Source of the DNA: JBFWVR01 sp050246635
Lineage (GTDB): Bacteria > Acidobacteriota > Vicinamibacteria > Vicinamibacterales > UBA2999
Direction of reading: 5' to 3'
DNA: 64,000 nucleotides
Assembly (NCBI GenBank): GCA_050246635.1
Contig: JBFWVR010000001.1
Location: 248,001 to 312,000, forward strand
Shown here: one piece after another, positions 33,640 through 41,618 of the stretch
Numbering within the stretch: the stretch's first letter is position 1
How the letters are laid out: each line of letters opens with the position of its first letter
Program-made: the position numbers and the translations under genes
Notes under the pieces: model-generated
Seen by the model: only the letters and a program-made list of their open reading frames with translations
Told to the model about the DNA's origin: nothing
Databases searched by the model: none

Positions 33640-34098
33640 ATGAAGAGGTGGCAGGACTCCGCGAGCGAGACCGTCCAGGTCGTGCTCCCCAACGACTCGA
33701 ATCCCCTCGGGTTCATCCTCGGGGGCACGGTGATGCACCTCATCGACATCACCGGGGCAATTGCCTGCCACCGGCACACCAACACGCTGGCCCTGACGGC
33801 GGCCGTGGACGGCCTGGAATTCCTCCAGCCGATCAAGGTCGGTGACCTCATCATCCTGAAGTCCCGGGTCACCTGCACCTTCACGACGTCGCTCGAGGTG
33901 GAGGTCGAGGTGTTCTCGGAGGAGATCCTGACGGGCCGCCGGCGGCTGACGAGCCGCGCCTACCTGACGTTCGTCTCGATCGACGCGGAAGGCCGTCCCC
34001 AGCCGGTGGCCCCGCTCCTCATCGAGACGCCTGAGGACGAGGCCCGCTGCGCCGCCGCGCACGCCCGCCGCGCCGAGCGGTTGGCGCGGAGGATGTGA
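33640..34098 (+). CDS. Acyl-CoA thioesterase, hot-dog fold (YciA/BACH type)
   Basis: A 152-residue thioesterase: VVLPNDSNPLGFILGGTVMHLIDITGAIACHRHT (residues 14-47) carries the conserved Asn and Asp of the YciA/BACH family, then FLQPIKVGDLIILKSRVT and an edge strand. It hydrolyses acyl-CoA to free acid and CoA. The C-terminus is Arg/Ala-rich. Nearby acyl-CoA genes make it a possible CoA-recycling enzyme. Confidence 0.88.
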   Translation: MKRWQDSASETVQVVLPNDSNPLGFILGGTVMHLIDITGAIACHRHTNTLALTAAVDGLEFLQPIKVGDLIILKSRVTCTFTTSLEVEVEVFSEEILTGRRRLTSRAYLTFVSIDAEGRPQPVAPLLIETPEDEARCAAAHARRAERLARRM

Positions 34099-34221
34099 GC
34101 GAGTCGAAGGTCACGAAGGCAGAAGGCAGAAATGTGTGCCGCCGTACGAACGAAGGGCCCGGCGGCATCTGTGCCACCGAGCCCCTGGTCGTTCGGACCG
34201 CCGAGGGCCCCTTCGAGCCCT

Positions 34222-34270
34222 TCGCCCCTCGACCTTGCTCGGGGCGACCCTGAGCGGAGTCGAAGGGTCG
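34222..34270 (-). repeat. REP-like double-hairpin element, copy 3 (inverted)
   Basis: The complement reads CGACCCTTCGACTCCGCTC, AGGGTCGCCCCGAGC, AAGGTCGAGGGGCGAAGG, nearly identical to copies 1 and 2. Confidence 0.82.
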
Positions 34271-34318
34271 TGCCCTTCGTGCCCTTCGTGTCCTTCGTAC
34301 CCTTCGTGACCTTCGACT
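34270..34318 (+). repeat. 9-bp tandem array (CCTTCGTGC)
   Basis: Five units of CCCTTCGTG/TCCTTCGTA/ACCTTCG directly adjoining REP copy 3, before the 3' end of the large peptidase gene. Together with the REP copy it fills most of the 228-bp gap 34099-34326, which holds no gene. Confidence 0.85.
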
Positions 34319-34326
34319 AGATCACC

Positions 34327-37300
34327 TCAGAAGTCATACCCAATCCACACGGTGAACTTCGCCTTGCGGAAGGCGGAGCTGCCGCCGTCGCGGGCGAAGA
34401 CGACATCCTCCCAGTCCTTGTTGAAGAGCGTGCGCCACGACCAGTCGAAGTGAATCGGGAAGCCGATGGCGAAGGTCTGGAGGCTGATGCCGTAGGAGGC
34501 CCGGCTGTCGACGAGGCGGAAGCCGTCGACCAGCACGGGGTCGCCGTAGATGGGCACCGCGTTGTTGTTGTCGTCGAAGGTGTAGCCGGTGACCGGCGTC
34601 TCGACGGACGTGTCCTTCGAGTAGAGCTTGAAGGGCTGGCTCTCCCAGCTGGCGCCACCGAGGTTGAAGAAGAAGGCGCCGCGGATCCCCCCGAGGATGC
34701 CGATGGGAGTGGCCATCGCGTCGATCAACGGGAAGCGGAGCTCGGCGTTCAGGTAGAACGAGTCCTGCCCGACGAACGACAGGTAGTCGTAGCCGCGCAT
34801 CTCCGAGTTGCCGCCGAAGTAGATGTAGTCGGGATTGTCCCCCCAGCTCTTGAAGCCGCGCGCCCGCAGCGCCAGCAGGCCGCTGCCGGCGAGGCGGTAG
34901 TACTTGCGCGCGTCGACGTCCACCGACTGGCGCGAGAGGGTGTTGTCGCCGATCTTGGGCGCGACCTCGTAGGCCAGCCGCATGGTGCTGCCCGCGAGCG
35001 GGCCGAACTCGCGGAAGATCGTCGTCTCCTGGACGAAGGCCGCGCCGAGCGGCATCATCGTGCCGTTGTTGAACAGCTGCCGGCCGAACCGGTCGACCTG
35101 GTACTGCTGCGAGTAGTCCTCGAGGTTGGGGTCGTCGAACTGCTCGTTGTAGTGCACCAGCCCGCCGTAGAACTCGATCCGGCGGTAGCGGTTGAACGGG
35201 TAGATGCCGAAGGCGGTGGCGCCGCGGATCGTGCGGGTGGCGACCGAGAGGTCGCGGTCGATGATGCCGCTGAACGCCGGGTCGTAGAAGATGTTCTCGA
35301 GCTGCCCGTAGAAGAACTGTGTCTGCGAGTAGCCCTGCAGCGCCCACTGGAAGCGCCGCTCGAGGTTCAGCCAGCTGACCGAGAGCGTGCGGTACTGCGA
35401 GACCGAGGCCGCATACATGCTGATCTGCTGGTCGCCGAGCACGTCGGTCAGGGCGATCTGCGTGCCGCCGAAGAAGTCGCCGCCGCTCGTGACGCCGACG
35501 TTCACCGGCGGCCGGCCCTCGAGGAACAGCTTCTCGAACTTGCCCTTCTTCTTGTTGTTCTCGGCGACGAGCGTGTGCTGCAGGGGGGACTGGAAGTCGA
35601 TGATCGGGCCCGGGGCGCCGAAGTCCTCGGTCGCGGCCTGGCCGATCGGATCCCGCCGCTCCAGGACGTGGAGGCCGTAGTCGCCCTTGTAGTAGGTCAC
35701 GAACGCCACCTGCGGCGTCGCGTCGCCCTCGCGCAGCACCACCGGCGAGAGGTTGCCGGTGAGCGCGTCGGTGTACTGCCGGAGCTCGCCGGTGTTCATC
35801 GCGAGCGTCCAGATGTTGTAGATGTTGCCGTTGCGGGCGACCTCGGGGTCGATCGGCTGGGCGGGGTCGGTCGCGGTGGACGAGAAGACGAGCGTGTCGG
35901 CGTCGAGGAACTGCGCGCCGCTGTCGTCATGGGTCCCGAACGTCAGCTGGGTCTTCTTGCCGGTCGCCGGATCGAGGCGGAACAGCTTCTCGTTCCCGCT
36001 CACGCGGGTCAGGTTGACGATGTAGCGGCCGTCGGGCGACCAGGTCGGGGCGTAGTCGGCGAGCTCGTCGTTGGTGAGGTTCTTGATCTCGCCGTTCTCG
36101 ACGTCCACCGTGAAGATGTCGGCGTACCCGCCCCGCATGGCCGAGAACGCGACGGTGCGCCCGTCGGGCGCGAAGTCGGGCGACTCGGGGGAGTCGACCG
36201 AGTCGAGCGCAATCTTGTGCTCCACCTTGCGGGTCAGCACGTTCTGGACGACCAGTGAACGGTCCTTCTCGGTGCGCACGAAATAGGCGAGGCGGTCGCC
36301 CCGGGGCGACCAGGTCATCCACGGCACCGAGTTCCAGCGGCCGCCCGGCGTCGCGATGTACTCGAAGCCGCGCTCCTGGTCGAAGCCGTTGGTGAGGTTC
36401 CGGATGATCTGGCCGTCCTTGGCCGAGACCAGGACGATGTCGAGCTCACGGTCGCTGCGGTTGGCGGTCATCGCCGCCAGCAGGTCGCCGGAGGGGGACG
36501 GCTCGATCGAGAGCACGTTGTTGAACTTCGAGCGCTCCGGGTTGGGCGCCAGGTCGCGGCCGTAGTCGAGCGGGCGCTCCTTGTCGCGGAACGGCTTGAA
36601 GCGTTCCTTCAGGTAGCGGTCGAACTGCTGGTCCCACTCCTCGGCGTCCATCTGGAACGCCTCGCGGTAGGCATCGTCGCCGCCGCCGATGACACTCTTG
36701 CGCAGCGCGAAGATGTACTGGCGCACGCCTTCCTTGCCCCAGCGCGACTCCATGAACTCGAAGGCGGCGTGCCCGAGGTTGTAGATGAGGCGCGGGTTGT
36801 TGAACTGCCCGTAGCCCTCGAGGCGGCTCATCTTCGGGATGATGTCGGTGACCGCGGCGTCACGCACTGTCATGAGGTCCAGCGGCCGCCAGATCCCCGT
36901 CATGTAATCCGACATCCCCTCGTTCACCCAGAGGGGCGTGGAGGCGCGGATCAGCGACGTCGGGATGATGTCGAACTGGAAGACGTGCGTGAGCTCGTGG
37001 ACGATGAGCCGGTAGAGCAGGTCCGACGGCTCGTCGATCGGCATCAGGATCCGGTTCCGGCTCGGCTCCGCGAACGCGCCGACGCCCTCCTGGGCGGCGC
37101 CCGGGATGACGTTCTGCTGGAAGAACTCGCTGCTCGTCGTGAAGAGGATCAGCGGGACCTTGAAGGCGAGGTCGTGCTTCAGCTCCGAGCTCACGTGCTG
37201 GTACGCGCTCTCCGCGTACCCCGCGATCCGCTCGAGATGGGGGGCGACGTCGTCGTAGTAGTAGATCTCGAAATGCTCGGTCGTGTAGATCTGCCACTCG

Positions 37301-37449
37301 AAGTGGTCGTAGCGGATCTGGTTCTTCCCGTAGTAGGGGACGAAGGACGTCTGCGCCGCCGCGTCCCGGGTCCCGGCGGCCATGACGAGCGCCGCGAGAA
37401 TCAGGGCAGCGACAGGCGCGAGTGTCCGGCCCCGCGTGGGCGTGTGCAT
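34327..37449 (-). CDS. Metallopeptidase / TolB-propeller / Omp85-type outer membrane fusion protein
   Basis: A 1040-residue protein. A signal peptide covers residues 1-33. A peptidase MA-like gluzincin domain (residues about 50-290) follows, with the zinc motif VHELTHVFQF and downstream WVNEGMSDY. Residues about 310-580 form a TolB/PD40 beta-propeller (SPSGDLLAAMTANRSDRELDIVLVS, TWSPDGRYIVNL). The C-terminal part (from about 640) is a BamA/Omp85-like surface-antigen barrel (YFGGNSEMRGYDYLSFVG, RFPLIDAM), ending in the aromatic FTVWIGYDF typical of outer-membrane barrels. The propeller and peptidase probably sit in the periplasm. The ATG at 37449 is preferred (AGGAGTGAGG upstream) over a GTG at 37458. 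Confidence 0.88.
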   Translation of the reverse strand: MHTPTRGRTLAPVAALILAALVMAAGTRDAAAQTSFVPYYGKNQIRYDHFEWQIYTTEHFEIYYYDDVAPHLERIAGYAESAYQHVSSELKHDLAFKVPLILFTTSSEFFQQNVIPGAAQEGVGAFAEPSRNRILMPIDEPSDLLYRLIVHELTHVFQFDIIPTSLIRASTPLWVNEGMSDYMTGIWRPLDLMTVRDAAVTDIIPKMSRLEGYGQFNNPRLIYNLGHAAFEFMESRWGKEGVRQYIFALRKSVIGGGDDAYREAFQMDAEEWDQQFDRYLKERFKPFRDKERPLDYGRDLAPNPERSKFNNVLSIEPSPSGDLLAAMTANRSDRELDIVLVSAKDGQIIRNLTNGFDQERGFEYIATPGGRWNSVPWMTWSPRGDRLAYFVRTEKDRSLVVQNVLTRKVEHKIALDSVDSPESPDFAPDGRTVAFSAMRGGYADIFTVDVENGEIKNLTNDELADYAPTWSPDGRYIVNLTRVSGNEKLFRLDPATGKKTQLTFGTHDDSGAQFLDADTLVFSSTATDPAQPIDPEVARNGNIYNIWTLAMNTGELRQYTDALTGNLSPVVLREGDATPQVAFVTYYKGDYGLHVLERRDPIGQAATEDFGAPGPIIDFQSPLQHTLVAENNKKKGKFEKLFLEGRPPVNVGVTSGGDFFGGTQIALTDVLGDQQISMYAASVSQYRTLSVSWLNLERRFQWALQGYSQTQFFYGQLENIFYDPAFSGIIDRDLSVATRTIRGATAFGIYPFNRYRRIEFYGGLVHYNEQFDDPNLEDYSQQYQVDRFGRQLFNNGTMMPLGAAFVQETTIFREFGPLAGSTMRLAYEVAPKIGDNTLSRQSVDVDARKYYRLAGSGLLALRARGFKSWGDNPDYIYFGGNSEMRGYDYLSFVGQDSFYLNAELRFPLIDAMATPIGILGGIRGAFFFNLGGASWESQPFKLYSKDTSVETPVTGYTFDDNNNAVPIYGDPVLVDGFRLVDSRASYGISLQTFAIGFPIHFDWSWRTLFNKDWEDVVFARDGGSSAFRKAKFTVWIGYDF

Positions 37450-37476
37450 GGACCTCACTCCTGGCAGGCTGCAAGC

Positions 37477-37505
37477 ATCTTACTGTCACGCGGTGACACC
37501 CGCAA
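37477..37505 (-). promoter_or_regulatory. Promoter with palindrome for the peptidase fusion gene
   Basis: On the minus strand: TTGCGG (37505-37500), 17-bp spacer, TAAGAT (37482-37477). The spacer contains the perfect inverted repeat TGTCAC-GCG-GTGACA (37484-37498), a likely operator. Confidence 0.6.
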
Positions 37506-37648
37506 TCACGGGCACCAGCGCCGTCGACCCAGCAGGATCCAGTCCTGCGGGCCTTGTCCTATACTGGGGACGCCCGGCGGCCGTCCCACGGTCCCGGGAA
37601 TAGCCTGGCCGCCCACGGGGTTCTCATCCGTGTCGGCCCCACGCATCC

Positions 37649-38245
37649 ATGCTTTTTGGCCGACGCCGGCGGGATGACCCGCCACCGCCCGAGGCCGATC
37701 GGTTCGCCGCCGAGGCGCTCGAGCACCTCGACCGCCTGTATGGCACGGCGCTGCGCCTGACGCGCGACGCCGACGCCGCGCAGGACCTGGTGCAGGAGAC
37801 CTACCTCAAGGCGCTCCGGGCCCGCGACCGTTTCGCGTCCGGGACGAACCTCAAGGCGTGGCTCTTCACCATCCTGCACAACACGGAGCGGAACCGCCGC
37901 CGCGATCGCGCCCGGGCCCGGGTCGAGTACGACTCCGACCTCGTGGACGAGGCCGGCGCGCTCGACGGGGTCTCCCTGGCTTCTACGGTGGAAAGCCCCG
38001 AGACGTTGCTGCTGCGGGGCACGATCGACGCGGACGTGCAGGCGGCCCTCGACGCGCTGCCTGACACCTATCGGCAGGCCGTCTGGCTGCGGGACGTGGA
38101 GGAGCTGACGTACCAGGAGATTGCCGGGGTGCTCGCGGTGCCGATCGGCACGGTGATGTCGCGCATCTCCCGGGGCCGGAAACAGTTGTACGACCGCCTC
38201 GCTGCGGCGCGGACCACGCAACCGACGCCCGCGGATGGCGTCTAA
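37649..38245 (+). CDS. ECF-type RNA polymerase sigma factor
   Basis: A 198-residue sigma factor: region 2 (LDRLYGTALRLTRDADAAQDLVQETYLKALRARDRF, then TNLKAWLFTILHNTERNRRR) and region 4 (LPDTYRQAVWLRDVEELTYQEIAGVLAVPIGTVMSRISRGRKQL). A long acidic linker lies between. The anti-sigma gene follows after 13 bp, and a thioredoxin-like gene after that. Confidence 0.93.
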   Translation: MLFGRRRRDDPPPPEADRFAAEALEHLDRLYGTALRLTRDADAAQDLVQETYLKALRARDRFASGTNLKAWLFTILHNTERNRRRDRARARVEYDSDLVDEAGALDGVSLASTVESPETLLLRGTIDADVQAALDALPDTYRQAVWLRDVEELTYQEIAGVLAVPIGTVMSRISRGRKQLYDRLAAARTTQPTPADGV

Positions 38246-38258
38246 CCCTTGAACGCCC

Positions 38259-39020
38259 ATGACTGAGTGTCGCCTGATCGAGTCGGCCCTGGCGCCATTC
38301 GTGGACGACGGCCTGGATGCGGACCAGGCCGGCCGTGTCGCGCGCCACCTGGCTGCCTGTCCCGCCTGCCGCGCCCGCGAAGGCGCCGTGCGCGCGGCGC
38401 GAGCCGTGCTGCGCGATCGTGCCCAGGCCCTCCGCGTGGCCGCCCCCCCCGGGTTGCGGACCCGCATCGTGGCCCTGGCGGCCGCGGAAACCGCGGCGCC
38501 CGCCCGGCTTGGCTGGGCTGCGCGGCTGGGCGCCTTTGCCGCGGCGGCCGCCCTCGTCGTGGCCATTGGCGGCACCGCCCTGGCGGTGGCCACCCCCCGC
38601 TGGTCGGTCGTGCTGGCCGCCCAGCTGGCGCTGGACCACCTGAAGTGCTTCACCATCGACGGTGAGGCCACGCTGCCGGCGCTCGACGCCGCCGCCGCCG
38701 AGGCGACCATCACCGCCCAGCACGGCTGGAGCGCGGAGGTCCCGCCCGGCGACGAGGGCCTCGGGCTCCGGCTCGTGGCGGTCCGCGAGTGCCTGTATGC
38801 CGATGGCTTCGCGGCGCACGTCCTCTACCGCCTCGACGGCGAGCCGGTGTCCCTGTTCATCGTGCCGGGGCAGGTCCATCCGGAGGCCGAGCTGCGGGTG
38901 CTCGGGGAGGCGTCCCGGGTGTGGTCGGCCGGGGATCGGACCTACGTCCTGATGACCGCGGCGGGTAACCAGGCGGGGCTCGACCGCGTAGCAGCCTATG
39001 TGAGGAATGAGGCACAATAG
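38259..39020 (+). CDS. Anti-sigma factor with zinc-finger (zf-HC2) domain
   Basis: A 253-residue membrane-anchored anti-sigma. The N-terminal zinc motif HLAACPACR (Hx3Cx2C) is near residues 30-38, one membrane helix is AFAAAAALVVAIGGTALAVA near residues 90-110, and the C-terminal periplasmic domain (residues 115-253) is of unknown function. The sigma gene lies immediately upstream. The 3' end overlaps the longest possible start of the next gene. Confidence 0.88.
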   Translation: MTECRLIESALAPFVDDGLDADQAGRVARHLAACPACRAREGAVRAARAVLRDRAQALRVAAPPGLRTRIVALAAAETAAPARLGWAARLGAFAAAAALVVAIGGTALAVATPRWSVVLAAQLALDHLKCFTIDGEATLPALDAAAAEATITAQHGWSAEVPPGDEGLGLRLVAVRECLYADGFAAHVLYRLDGEPVSLFIVPGQVHPEAELRVLGEASRVWSAGDRTYVLMTAAGNQAGLDRVAAYVRNEAQ

Positions 39021-39024
39021 GCCC

Positions 39025-39675
39025 ATGGACCCGTCGAGCTCGAAAGTCCGTCTGGCGGCCATGGCCGCGACGCTGATCGCGCTCCTCGCCATCAGCATCC
39101 CGTTCGTGTGGCAGCACGAGATCGACGCCACGCCGTCCGGTCCCGGCGCGGCCGGCACGGGGCCGGCCGCGACGCCCGCCCCGCTGGCCTCCCACGAGGC
39201 TGGTGGCACGGGTGCCGCGATGGCGCCGGGGGATCAGGATGCCGCGGCCTGCCCGGCCGACGCGCCGGCCGCCAACCTCGATTTCACCCTGCCGGACATC
39301 ACGGGCACCGACGTCGCGCTCGCGTCGTTCAAGGGCAAGGTGATCCTGCTGAACTTCTGGGCCACGTGGTGCGGCCCGTGCAAGGCGGAGATCCCGAGCT
39401 TCGTCGAGCTGCAGGCGCAGTATCCGGACGATCTCGTGATCGTCGGGTTGTCGGTGGACGACCCGGCCGACAAGGCGGCGGCCTTCGCCCGCGAGTACCA
39501 GATGAACTACCCGGTGCTGCTCGGGCTGGGGCACGAGGAGATCCAGGACGCCTACGGGCCGATCTGGGGTATCCCGGCGTCGTTCGTGATCAGCCGGGAC
39601 GGGCGCGTCTGCAAGAAGCATCTCGGCATCTCGCCGAAGGCCGTGTTCGAGAAGGAGATCACGGCGCTGATGTAG
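39025..39675 (+). CDS. TlpA-like thiol:disulfide oxidoreductase
   Basis: A 216-residue membrane-anchored thioredoxin-fold protein. The anchor is MAATLIALLAISIPFVW near residues 13-29, followed by a Gly/Ala/Pro linker, and the AhpC-TSA/TlpA domain carries WATWCGPCKAEIPSF near residue 116. It reduces disulfides outside the cytoplasm, for example in cytochrome c maturation. Third gene of the sigma/anti-sigma unit. The ATG at 39025 lies six bases after a -10-like CACAAT; an earlier ATG at 39007 overlaps the anti-sigma stop. Confidence 0.9.
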   Translation: MDPSSSKVRLAAMAATLIALLAISIPFVWQHEIDATPSGPGAAGTGPAATPAPLASHEAGGTGAAMAPGDQDAAACPADAPAANLDFTLPDITGTDVALASFKGKVILLNFWATWCGPCKAEIPSFVELQAQYPDDLVIVGLSVDDPADKAAAFAREYQMNYPVLLGLGHEEIQDAYGPIWGIPASFVISRDGRVCKKHLGISPKAVFEKEITALM

Positions 39676-39705
39676 GGCGGCTCGTAGTATGATCCCTTCA
39701 GTACG

Positions 39706-39933
39706 ATGTTGAAGGGATTCCAGCACGCCCGCCTCTCCTGCGGCTGCCGTCTCGCGTTTCGCGAGGGCACGTCCGCCGGCAGCCCGGTGACCGTCGTGAT
39801 CGACGAGAAGGCCCCCGGGTGCGGCAACCCGCTGCACGTACGCTCCCTGCCGCTCTACGACTATCGCGAAGCCCTCCGGCCTTCGACCCGCCTCGGCCCG
39901 CTCGAGGAAGAAGAGTTCGAAGAAGAAGGCTAG
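39706..39933 (+). CDS. Small Cys-containing protein of unknown function
   Basis: A 75-residue protein with a CGC pair (ARLSCGCRLAF), a second Cys (APGCGNPLH) and an acidic C-terminal tail (EEEEFEEEG). It may bind a metal. It is not a shadow: it has its own start 30 bp after tlpA and its stop overlaps the desaturase GTG by one base (TAGTG). I do not recognise the family. Confidence 0.65.
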   Translation: MLKGFQHARLSCGCRLAFREGTSAGSPVTVVIDEKAPGCGNPLHVRSLPLYDYREALRPSTRLGPLEEEEFEEEG

Positions 39934-40787
39934 TGGCCGCCAAGCGCCTTGCGGTCGGGGTGTTCTGGCTGGTCCAGGCCTCGGCCCTGCTCGTCTTCGT
40001 CGTGCCGTTCTCGTGGGCGTATCTCGGCCTGTGGGCCGCGTCCCACTTCTTCCGGGCCGTGGGCCTCACGCTGGCCTACCACCGCTACTTCGCGCACCGG
40101 GCCTTCCAGATGTCGCGCGGCGCCCGGTTCGCCTGGGCGCTCGTCGGCACCGCGGCGATGCAGAAGGGGCCCATCTGGTGGGCCGGCCATCACATCGACC
40201 ATCACAAGTACGCCGACCGTGAAGGGGATCCGCACAGCCCGAAGGTGAGCGGGTTCTACTACGCGCACGTCGGCTGGTTCCTCAACGACGGCCGGCACGA
40301 TCGCCTGCCACCGACGAATCCTGTCGTCCGCGACTTCGGCCGCGTGCCGGAGATCGCGTGGCTCGATCGCTGGTATGTCGTGCCGCCCCTGGCGCTGGCG
40401 GCCGGCCTCTACCTCGCGGGGGGGCTGCCGTGGCTGGTGTGGGGCTTCTGCCTGCCGACCACGACGCTCGCGCACGCGACGTTCGCGATCAACACGGTCA
40501 ACCACCTGTGGGGCACCCGCCGGTTCGAGACCGTGGACGAGTCGCGCAACAACCTCGTCACGGCTTTCTTCGCGGTCGGCGAGGGCTGGCACAACAATCA
40601 CCACCGGTACCAGCGCGCCGCGCGCAACGGCTTCTACTGGTGGGAGTTCGATCTCACCTGGTACGTGATCCGGGCGATGGCGGCGGTCGGCCTCGCCTGG
40701 GATCTCCAGCCGGTGCCCGCGCGCATCTACGCCGAGGCGGACGCGACCCGTGCCGCGCGGCGCCTGCCGCCCGAAGCCGCGGCGTAG
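39933..40787 (+). CDS. Acyl-CoA / fatty-acid delta-9 type desaturase
   Basis: A 284-residue integral-membrane di-iron desaturase. All three His boxes are present: HRYFAH near residue 48, HHIDHHKY near residue 86 and HNNHHRY near residue 225. Membrane segments FWLVQASALLVFVVPFSWAYLGLW and WYVVPPLALAAGLYLAGGLPWLVWGF surround them. It introduces a cis double bond into acyl chains. GTG start coupled to the preceding small gene. Confidence 0.92.
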   Translation: MAAKRLAVGVFWLVQASALLVFVVPFSWAYLGLWAASHFFRAVGLTLAYHRYFAHRAFQMSRGARFAWALVGTAAMQKGPIWWAGHHIDHHKYADREGDPHSPKVSGFYYAHVGWFLNDGRHDRLPPTNPVVRDFGRVPEIAWLDRWYVVPPLALAAGLYLAGGLPWLVWGFCLPTTTLAHATFAINTVNHLWGTRRFETVDESRNNLVTAFFAVGEGWHNNHHRYQRAARNGFYWWEFDLTWYVIRAMAAVGLAWDLQPVPARIYAEADATRAARRLPPEAAA

Positions 40788-41065
40788 AAGGCCGGCCGTT
40801 GGGCTTCGCGGCCGGCGGCCGCTCGGTAGGCCTCGCCGCTCGCTTCGCTCGCGGCTCGGTGGGACTCGTCCTCGCTGGTGCTGTACTTCGGACTTCGCTG
40901 GGACTCGTCGCTCCGCGACTCGCTGGGACTCGCGGCTGCGCCGCTCGCTAGGGAAACAGGTAACGGGGACTGTCCCCATTGCGTTCCTCGATCCCAGCGA
41001 GGCGCCGGGAGGCGCCGAGTCCGAGCGAGCCGCGGAGAGGCGAGTCCCAGCGAGCGAAGCGCGTC
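40788..41065. repeat. Repeat-rich intergenic region with GGGGACTGTCCCC palindrome
   Basis: 278 bp without a gene. It contains several copies of CGCTGGGACTCG (40855-40932) and their inverted forms (CGAGTCCCAGCGAGCG near 41040). A perfect 13-bp palindrome GGGGACTGTCCCC (40965-40977) sits within AAACAGGTAACG context, which resembles REP sequences mobilised by RAYT transposases. No such transposase is in the window. Confidence 0.7.
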
Positions 41066-41536
41066 CTATTCCAGCGCCTTGATATACCTGAGGAGCTCGC
41101 CTGTGAAGCCCGCGCGTTCGTAGAGTCGGCGCGCGCGGGTGTTGACGGCGAAGACGTGGAGCGTCATCGACAGCGCGCCGCGCGCCCGCGCCTCGGCTTC
41201 GGCGGCGGCCAGCAGCGCGGCGCCGAGACCCCGCCCTTCCGCGGTCGCGGCCACCGCCAGCACCTCGAGGTGCGCGCTCGGGGCGTGACTGAGGGGCTCG
41301 GGCTGCATGCGCACGAACGCGACACCGTCGACGGCGGGGGCCTCTCCGGCGACGACGGCAAAGCAGTCGTCCTGCCTGCCGTCGGCCCACCGGCGAACCA
41401 GCGCCGCGTCACCCTCCCAGAGGTGCCCGGGCACCCGGCCCGGCGGCAGGTCGAACGCAGCGAGGCGCGGCAGGAGGGCGAGGATGGCCTCGCGATCGGC
41501 GGCGCCGGCGAGACGGATGACAGGGCCTGTGGTCAT
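41066..41536 (-). CDS. GNAT family N-acetyltransferase
   Basis: A 156-residue protein with the acetyl-CoA binding motif LEVLAVAATAEGRGLGAALLAAAEAEARARG (residues about 88-118) and the closing NTRARRLYERAGF. Substrate unknown. The ATG at 41536 is preferred over the upstream in-frame start at 41581, which would add a non-conserved stretch. Confidence 0.88.
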   Translation of the reverse strand: MTTGPVIRLAGAADREAILALLPRLAAFDLPPGRVPGHLWEGDAALVRRWADGRQDDCFAVVAGEAPAVDGVAFVRMQPEPLSHAPSAHLEVLAVAATAEGRGLGAALLAAAEAEARARGALSMTLHVFAVNTRARRLYERAGFTGELLRYIKALE

Positions 41537-41618
41537 GAGGTCCACCGATCTTGACGCCCCGCCCCCATCCCGCGCAACCACGCCCTCCTGATTCTGCCTT
41601 CTTCCTTCTTCCTTCTCG

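Noticed and set aside
34450..36258. A 602-codon open frame on the plus strand inside the peptidase fusion gene
   Set aside because: Low-complexity antisense shadow (Val, Glu, Arg, Asp rich) of a gene with clear domains.
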